Source: Enoplosus armatus (taxonomy: Eukaryota > Chordata > Actinopteri > Centrarchiformes > Enoplosidae). From it: a stretch of 64,000 bases of DNA. Below the pieces are notes generated by a model, which made no database searches, had not been told where the DNA came from, and saw only the letters and a list, made by a program, of their open reading frames with translations. The DNA is taken from the NCBI RefSeq assembly GCF_043641665.1, contig NC_092201.1:6481501-6545500 (forward strand), read 5' to 3'. Of this stretch, positions 56,601-64,000 are shown piece after piece. Made by a program: the position numbers and the translations under genes. Each line of letters starts with the position of its first letter. Positions within the stretch are counted from its first letter, which is position 1.

Positions 56601-58451
56601 TGAGGTGCAAAAAGAAGAAGTGGAGGGGAAAGAAAAAAAATCCCAGTCCAATTACTGCGACCCTGAAGAGATTTGGAGGCTCTCTCGATAGTGTGTGAGG
56701 GGTCGTTTGAATGGAACGGTGGCAGAAAAGGGGAAAATGAATTATCGATTCTAATTACACAGGCCCGCGATTCTCTGCTCTCTGTGTGACAGGCCTCTTT
56801 TCGGTTCTGTCATTGTAGACCCTGTTTATGGGGAAGGCTGAGACATTAACATTGTGAACTGATTGGGGTTGTTAAGTGTCTGAAGTTGTTAACATTGATT
56901 ATTTGGTTAGTGTTGAAGTTGCATGATGGTTAATGGTTTTTAGCGTTAACTTGGAAGAGGGGTCCTTAAATTCCTCCGTGCCACATCATCAAATACTGTC
57001 AAAGTGGCTGGTGTGTGCTAAACACTGTTGGTGCAGTATGTTGTCCAGCACTTCCTCCTTACAGCATACAGCATTTCTGCAAATAACTGGTTAAAGTTAT
57101 AATGCCGTTTTGACGATCACTGTTCCCGGTTTTACAGCTGAGCTCAGCTGTGCTTGTCTTGCATAGGTTATTCACATATTTGCATGCAATGCCTTTCAAA
57201 AAGTTCACCAACAAACTGCTGGGAACTCTACCTGGGTTTGTGTTATATAATCATCAGGCTGAATCTGAAAGCAAGAGATTTCACATTCATGTTTTTTTAG
57301 GTACATAAAAACTTAAACGCATGGTTTCTTTTGTATTTTAATTGCAGAAAACAAATGCAAAACACAGACTTTCCTAAATGTCTTAATTGCATTTCCAGTA
57401 CAAATTATAGCTATACAGGCTTTATTACTGCCTTCATCATATTGCAGTTTTCCCACTTGTCTCAAAGCTGACTTTAAAACACATACACAACCACCATGCG
57501 TGTGCATGTGCCTGTGCACGGACACAAACGTGCTTTGCATCATGGAGATGGGAGCTTGGGGTGGGCATGAGGCGTCTGATGGAAACAGGACACACTCATT
57601 CAGAATACTGATGAGATGCGGTGCGGATTCCTCAGATGCGCAAGTCAGACACACATACACGGTGAACTGCACATATACACAACATCCACCTTTGTGATCC
57701 CTGTCATGACTTTCTTTCTCTAGCATTTATCACTAATATACTTTGACATGAAGTCCATTGTGTCATATGAATGCCGATTGAGCTCAGAAAGCCTGGCGTT
57801 GTCTCCTACACTGAGATAGCAGAGAAGAAGACAGTTTTACTCCCTCTATTCACACAGTGTGATAGAGCTTTCACTGCTGAAGTCTTGTTGAATGTGCTTT
57901 GAATGGGGGGTGGTAATATTTTACAAGCCAATAGAAGTTACCCTCACTAGATATATTATTGCTAAATCCTGATAATATTTCCTACCACAGAGAGCAGTGT
58001 TTTAGTGCAGATGAATAATATAAAGCTGTTAATAATATCTTAGTGGTGATGTATGTGCCTTTTCAGAAGTTGTACAGTTTATCTCAGGCCTCTTTTTCTT
58101 CCTTACAAATGCTAAGGATTTAACCAAGCCTCTGTGTTGACCATGACTACAGTTGCTTCACAAACCCAAGTGAAACTGTTGAAAAGTTCTGTAGTACCTA
58201 TGCAAGATAGATTGACTGAGATAAATGCATCCCCATTGCGGTCGTGAAATTGAAACGTTTCAAAAACAGGTCAACATGCTGGCTTTTCCAATTTCCCATT
58301 ATGCTTTTTCTCATGAAAATATTGTGACTCTAGTCAGTGTATGTAGGGAAGCAGAAACAGCACATACAGCACAGAATACATGTGTGCAGTTGTGTGCACC
58401 TAAGACAAGGATCCATAATGGAGGACACCATGCAATGATAGGGGACAAAAT
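56601..58451. other. Non-coding DNA, nothing recognised
   Basis: This is unique sequence. The 137-codon minus frame at 57,313-57,726 has no recognised domain and its middle crosses CA-rich sequence. Confidence 0.45.
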
Positions 58452-58478
58452 TGTGTGTGTGTGCGCGTGTGTGTGTGT
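58452..58478 (+). repeat. Interrupted GT microsatellite
   Basis: A GT array of 27 bases broken by GCGC in the middle. Confidence 0.93.
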
Positions 58479-59929
58479 TCAGGGGTGTATGATGGGATAG
58501 GGTGGATAAGATCTCATTTCTATTTCTTGGCAGAGCATTGGCGGAGATTGAGCAGAGCGAGCAGTGTGGGGATGTTGCCGGGGGTTTGTCAGGTCGCCAA
58601 GTACAATTCCAATCCCATATTTACTGTACGCACTGATTCATTACATCACATGCAGTACTGTATAATCCTAGAATGAGGAAGGGCAGAGGAGCACAGAGGG
58701 AGAAGGAAGAGGTAAAGGGAGATATGGCTGAGGAAAAAGCAGCCCCTCTGTGTCTCTGTGACGCCCCTTTGAAATGGGAGAAGAAGAAGATAATACTGTA
58801 AAAGCATTAAAGCGATATTGAATATCAGCAGTGCGGGCTTCATATTGTCAGATTGAATGTTTCTTTATTATTTAATTTTCTGTCCCTTTTCTTTCAGTCT
58901 GTCTGTCCTCACATATCAGTTCCCCTTAGAAATGTGCAGAAAGGGGGCATATAAAAAGAAATCAAACATCCCCTGTGCCAGTACGCTTACATGCACAGAT
59001 TTACTGGTTTCATGACCCCCCCACACCCCTCACCCACCACCCCCCACCCCTCACTACCTACTGCCTGCTCTCTCTCTGTCTCTCTCAATCTTTCTATCTA
59101 TCTCACTCCCCCTTCCCCTTCTCTCCCCCAAAATTCAATCTTGTATTTGCTAGTGATGGAGAGGAGCTCGGCAGTTTTATGCCAGGCGCAGTAGAATATA
59201 TTAAATTGCAGGAAAAATATAAATAAATAAAAGGGGGTATCTATCTGTCCTAGTTTCTCTTCATTGAATGAGCATGATTTGGTCGAGCAGGCTGTTTCAT
59301 TTACTTATTTATTTTTTTCTTTCCACTGAATGCAGTGCGGTGTTCAGTACAGTTTGTTGCCGAATATTGATATTGACTGCCTGAGGCTTGTGTGGAAGGT
59401 GATGATAGGAAAAAAAGAGGAGGATTACGCTGTCGAGTAGCACAAGAAAACTTTAAGTTATGTAACATAATCTGTGCTGCTTTGGAAACAGAGTAAGGTG
59501 TCTCCATATGAGAATCGTTTTTTTGGGTGCCATTTTTCCTGTCTGTCGATATTGTATATTTTTCTCCCATGAAAAGATCAGCCTGTACAACCAAACCTGT
59601 GTGTGTGGCGCTACCTGGCTTTGCCACAGCACACACAGTATGTCTTGTACCAGCACAACAAGACCCCTGACGTGGCCACACCTCTGATGAGTGGGCTTTT
59701 AACCCCGACTCTTGCAGTGAAGTTAGAAAAAGATCACTTGGACTGGAGAGTGCAGCAGGAAGCTTGTGCCCACTATGTGTGTGTCTGTTCATGTTTGAGG
59801 CTTTCAGAGAATTTAGTTGGCACAATATGATGTTCTTCTCACTCTTTATTTGAATAGCAGGAAATAAGGCATGAATGAACAGGTCACTTTTGCGTGGGCC
59901 GCTGTCTCTCTGGCAACAAATACTGAGCT
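58479..59929. other. Non-coding DNA with a C/CT-rich tract
   Basis: A pyrimidine tract rich in CCCC lies at about 59,015-59,130. The first part of a 257-codon minus frame (59,301-60,074) lies here and is not considered a gene. Confidence 0.45.
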
Positions 59930-60170
59930 TTATAGAGTCTTTTGCTGCGGATTGGACCAGCGGAGGCAGTGATGGAGAGATGAAAAGAGGAGGAAGAGGA
60001 GGAGATTGGATAAGGGTGTGAAAGCCAGGCAGCAAGGGGAGATGAAAAGAAGCTTCTGAAGCAAGAGAAGCCACTGAAAATCAGGTACGGGTGTCTGAAA
60101 TGTGTTACAGAAGACAGAGAGAGCGTGTGAAAGAAAGAAAGGGAGGAAGAAGAAAAAGAAGAAGTCTACA
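59930..60170 (+). repeat. Polypurine (GA-rich) tract
   Basis: The plus strand is GA-rich (GAGAGATGAAAAGAGGAGGA, AGAAGAAAAAGAAGAAG) over about 240 bases. The strand bias explains the long open frame on the minus strand. Confidence 0.65.
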
Positions 60171-61281
60171 TGGAAAAGCCAAAACAAACAAACAGGGAAA
60201 ACCACAAACTCAGCTGACAGAGCTGATTGATGGAGACAAGCTAGAGGAAGATGGGTAGCGGTTATTGAAGGAGAGTGCAGCCAATAACCTCCCGTGGGTC
60301 TGTTGTGTCAAGTCCATATCCACAGCCAGCAAGGCAGTAACTGTAATAGGAATTCCCTTTTGACCGGTCGATGGGAGGCAGGTGGGAGGCCCTGGATCTA
60401 TTCTCTCAGCCCTGGTAGCAGGAGAGCTCCAGCTGACACCGGCTGCATTTATCTGGTTTTCCCATCTTGCTTTCCCCATTTCCTTTTTCCCCCTCGCTCT
60501 TCCTCCCTGTCATCCGTTTCACCACAGAGATGCAGCTATGTTTGAGAGGCTGTGATCAATACCCTGTGTCTTTTGCAGGCTTGACATTACTGCAAAATGG
60601 AGGAAGCAGCAAGAAGTCAGACAGCAAGAACGACAATAGCTGGCGGTTGTTTTGATTCAGGTGAAGAGTCGAGAGTGCCATGGGTATCTATAAAAGGTGT
60701 CACAGCTCTGAATAATAGCTCAGAGTTTGATCTACCTCCATTCCTTTGCTTGCACTCCATCCAACTGAATGTTTCATGTTTCCCTCAAGTCGATTGTCAG
60801 TCAAATGTCAATACATGCCCACTCACTTCCTCCCCCTCAGATTTACTCCCCGTTCTTCTCCTCCTGACACAAAAACACACCTTTCTGTGTATCTTTCGTT
60901 TTGTACTCAAAAGTCCACCAAACTTCCGGCACTCTCAACAGGGAGATGCATTACCTCCAGTGTCATTTCTCCCTGTTGCCGTGGCACCCAGACGCAGCCT
61001 AGAGATCCTTGATTGACGCACTGGCAGTATCATGGCTGACATGACAAGACAAGTGACGGGTGACACTCTGACACCCAAGTCTCACGCCAGCGATGACAAC
61101 GCCTCATGGATGACAACTCTCACAGACTTTCTTTACACGCCATGACACATGCACAACTGTACATTTTTTAAGTATAGATCATATGTGTCATACACATACT
61201 GCCCACACATACACAGAGCCCATTTCTCAGTAGAATAGTCTCTGATTCTCATATGCACAAGTCATCTCTCTCCCATACACT
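60171..61281. other. Non-coding DNA, nothing recognised
   Basis: This is unique sequence. A 139-codon plus frame (60,597-61,016) has no recognised domain or splice boundary and is Ser/Leu/Pro-rich. Confidence 0.45.
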
Positions 61282-61299
61282 CACACACACACACACACA
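61282..61299 (+). repeat. (CA)9 microsatellite
   Basis: Nine perfect CA units. Confidence 0.95.
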
Positions 61300-61784
61300 A
61301 ACACCATCCCATCTTCCAAATCCGTCTTTTCCACGGCTCATTTCCTTCCTCCTCTCCTCTAAAAATGACAGTGGCAGATATTTCCACTCACTCGGAAGGA
61401 AAAAGAGCAGATATATCTAGTTGAGTCACAAAATTGGGTTCAAATTATATTGCTCTGTCAAGGCAGCCTTGACTTCTTCTTACCAGACCTGACATTTGGA
61501 GTGTATCCGCAGGATACCAATTTTGCTCTCTTCCTCCTGTTCAACACTGGGCTGACTCACTTTGTTATGTATTTTGGATGCACTCATGGCCTATTAGATA
61601 TTGTTTTAGTGGCAGGATGTTTTCTTTGAGCAGATACTAGTCTGGTTCACACCTGTTCTCATGTCACAGGTAGCACATTTGATAAAATGTGGATTGCTGC
61701 AGCGCTAAACAATCTATCTAGTTTAGTTATTAGTTTTGTCAGTCTGTCAAGGTGTTGGTCATATAGTGACCTTTACATACAACA

Positions 61785-61860
61785 TTTGATGAGATTGGAT
61801 TTGATGAGACTTCATTAATCCTTGGTTATTGCAGAAGCAAAGGCTAGCATATAATAATAG
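61785..61860 (-). mobile_element. L2-like LINE tail fragment
   Basis: On the minus strand the sequence reads GGATTAATGAAGTCTCATCA followed by AATCCAATCTCATC. This is the same GGATTAATGAAGT box and degenerate short-tail arrangement seen in plus orientation at 14,718. Only the extreme 3' end is recognisable. Confidence 0.4.
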
Positions 61861-61984
61861 CTATATCCCCCAGCCTTTGCTGGACAAAGAATAAAATCAG
61901 AATTTCAAGCTTCAAGCTTGGGAAGATTTTAAGAGTTTCAATAAACTTTTTTTCCTACGAAATGCAACTCTTTTACAATGCAGA

Positions 61985-62036
61985 CATTATACGCATTGTA
62001 ATTAATCAAAACGTTCTATACATCGCCCAGCCCTAG
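61985..62036 (-). mobile_element. Terminus of a GGGCGATAT-type MITE
   Basis: Read on the minus strand it begins CTAGGGCTGGGCGATGTATA, the same terminal type as at 24,570. The opposite end was not found, so this is a partial copy or one whose other end has decayed. Confidence 0.5.
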
Positions 62037-63158
62037 CTAGAATATGTAAGACAGATGAGCAACATTTACACAGTTTTGGAACACTTTCATAATGAAGGAA
62101 TGAGAAAACATAAATTCACAACCTTTTCACATTTTTGAATTTTGAATATGCAGCATGTGAGGTAGGCAATGTATGCCAATCATCATTATCAATGTTTCTG
62201 CAATAGACATAGGCAGTAGGTAGAATGAGTATCGCTGACACTGACAAGCCCAAACATTCATCAGATTCTCTCTATGGGTTAACAATTGTGGTGTACTGCT
62301 TACTGCTGTTATACACAGACTTACAACTCTGTAGTCATTGAAAAATATCCTGCCTGCCAACCTGCAGGGCTACACCATGTCACCAACTTTTCACCAACTT
62401 CCTTCCAGTTCAAACCACAGCTAAATGCTCTTTTCCTAAGCTAAAGATTAGTGTCAGTGACACTCCTGAGCCTGGTTGACAACACCTAAAGGAAGGAGTC
62501 TAAGAGAGACAGGCTAATTGAGAAATAGCAGATCCCCTCCTCAGGATAGGCTAATGCTAATTCTTGCGGTTTGAGATCAGGGAGGAATAGATGACATTAC
62601 AGAACTGATTCCTCCTATCTGTTACCCCTACTACCACTCAGCTTGCTCCTATTGGCCTTTCTGTTCCTAGTATTAAATGGTGATGCTGAACTCCACCTCA
62701 TTTAAAATATAATAACAATCGTGTTTTAGTGTCAACTGAGCGAGAGAAGGAAAATGTTTTGCAAATATTAACATCAAATTTGATTCCTGAATTTGTCATT
62801 AATAAACCCTGAAAGATAAAATGGACCCACAAACACTCACAGTTGCACATACACACACAGAGAGGCTTCTTTTTTCCAAGGACAAAGAGCGAAACAAGCT
62901 GCTGAAGTGGTGAAAACCACCTTATATAAAATCCCCAGGCTTTGACCTGGTATTGAGAGGATGCAGGTACTTACTGTACAACACCAAGGCTGTAGGCTAA
63001 GCCATGTAAGCTTCTCTTTTGATTTTGGATCTCCTCCACATAAAGACAAACTTGGAGTTAAATGGGTAAAGGGTTTAAACCATTCTTCTCACTATTACCT
63101 TCAGATAAAATACAGACAGTAAGAGAAAGTCTCTGCACCTTATTTCCAAACCTCCAGT
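62037..63158. other. Non-coding DNA, nothing recognised
   Basis: This is unique sequence; frames are under 80 codons. No family was recognised. Confidence 0.45.
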
Positions 63159-63176
63159 CCTCCTCCTCCTCCTCCT
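63159..63176 (+). repeat. (TCC)6 trinucleotide repeat
   Basis: Six perfect TCC units. Confidence 0.93.
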
Positions 63177-63557
63177 GTGGAAACAACCAGTCGTAATACA
63201 AGAGCGATTCAAATGTTCCTCCTACCAGGCAGTCACAGAGGCACAGAACAAAATACTGGTTCTGACGTGTAATACTGGTTCATAACAGTGTTATGTGGCT
63301 TAGCAAACCTCTCTGTCGCACTGTCTCTCATGACCTTTTCAGATTCCTGAGGTCAAAGCTTTGGACACATGATGTAAAATGTAAACAGCCCTATTTGCCT
63401 TTGAACGATACTCTACTTTTGCATCCCGTTGAGATGACAATGTCTCGCCTGTCCGACACAGTTGTGCCTTTGAACTCTCTCTGGTACTGACTCCAGCTGA
63501 GGAGGAGAAACTGCTGAGTCGTTGAGACCAGTAAACACTGTGCGTGTGTGTAAGTGA

Positions 63558-63585
63558 TGTGTGTGTGTGCGTGTGTGTGTGTGTG
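63558..63585 (+). repeat. GT microsatellite with one GC interruption
   Basis: A GT array of 28 bases with a single GTGC break. It is the source of the Thr/His-rich minus-strand frames at 63,339-63,637. Confidence 0.94.
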
Positions 63586-64000
63586 ACAGCAGAGGAGGCT
63601 GTTGGACAGCAAGGACGTGGCATAATGACAGCTCCATTAGTGGCCCTCCTGGGGCTCTATAGGGGCCCTCTGATCAATCTGGCCCCTGCTTGGCCCTTGG
63701 CCTTGCTGTATCTCCGGCCCACAACTCACCACTGTGCACAGGCACCGTATTGGCAAGCGTTATTGATACAAGGGCAAGCACATGCACAAGGATACAGATG
63801 CATTACGCATGCATACACACACATAAAGGCACCTGTATGCATGCAGACTTAGGGGGTATTATAAATATGCACATATACATTTCCATGGCAATTATCATGT
63901 GCAAATACAGGCCTTTAGGTTCACACCCACACACAAACATCTGCACACATAAACATGCATACACATACGCAAACAAATAAAGCGAAGCATTCCCAGTTGG
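63586..64000. other. Non-coding DNA with CA-rich stretches
   Basis: This is unique sequence ending in scattered short ACACATA-type runs. No gene was recognised up to the window edge. Confidence 0.45.

Noticed and set aside
57313..57726. 137-codon minus-strand frame
   Set aside because: No domain, Cys/Val/His-rich around CA-rich DNA, and no gene context.
59301..60074. 257-codon minus-strand open frame, the longest in the window
   Set aside because: It is Ser/Pro/Leu-rich, lies partly over a purine-rich tract, has no domain or signal, and no splice or poly(A) context; length is explained by strand bias.
60597..61016. 139-codon plus-strand frame
   Set aside because: Pyrimidine-biased composition and no recognisable domain or splice sites.

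Overview
The window reads as nuclear DNA of a ray-finned fish, most likely a percomorph teleost. No protein gene runs through it. It is moderately AT-rich, very dense in CA/GT dinucleotide arrays (more than a dozen), and carries worn pieces of repeat families that are common together in teleosts: L2-type and Rex/RTE-type LINEs, a Penelope-like element, a DIRS-type tyrosine-recombinase retrotransposon, and several short non-autonomous DNA transposons (hAT-like and Tc1/mariner-like). There are no bacterial features (operons, ribosome binding sites, CRISPR), and I found no tRNA or rRNA gene and no microRNA precursor that I recognise.

Layout. 1-12.5 kb: unique non-coding sequence with an AGTT microsatellite, pyrimidine tracts, and patches resembling conserved regulatory DNA, including a perfect DR4 nuclear-receptor site (9,102-9,117) and a heat-shock-element triplet (6,234-6,248). 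12.5-19.3 kb: a hAT end, an L2-like tail, a homeodomain-core-rich patch, a DIRS recombinase relic (minus strand) and a LINE reverse-transcriptase relic (plus strand). 19.3-30.2 kb: microsatellites, a teleost MITE apparently inserted next to or into another one (24.6-25.0 kb), a 5'-truncated L2 LINE with a TA array in its 3' UTR (27.8-28.55 kb), a palindrome cluster (29.3 kb) and a Penelope-like GIY-YIG relic (29.85-30.19 kb). 30-43 kb: mostly unique DNA with a regulatory-looking block near 34 kb and a hAT-like element nested in an older repeat (37.9-38.6 kb). 43-44 kb: the only segment that looks like part of a gene, a possible last coding exon (43,274-43,439, plus strand) with a 3' UTR and an AATAAA signal at 43,874. 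44-64 kb: regulatory-looking patches (46.4, 47.5, 49.9, 51.5-52.1 and 56.2-56.6 kb), a cluster of GT arrays (53.87-54.24 kb), two adjacent repeats (54.7-55.14 kb) and further isolated repeat ends.

Interpretation. The simplest reading is a gene desert or very long intron or flank of a developmental-type gene: few exons, many candidate cis-regulatory patches and old transposon debris. If the 43.3 kb exon is real, everything upstream of it on the plus strand may be intron of that gene. I could not identify the gene. I found nothing that I would call an undescribed biological system. The items most worth following are the possible terminal exon, the exact 15-bp inverted repeat at 47.55 kb, the perfect DR4 site and the nested transposons. 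All family assignments come from recalled consensus sequences and reading translations by eye; no search was run.
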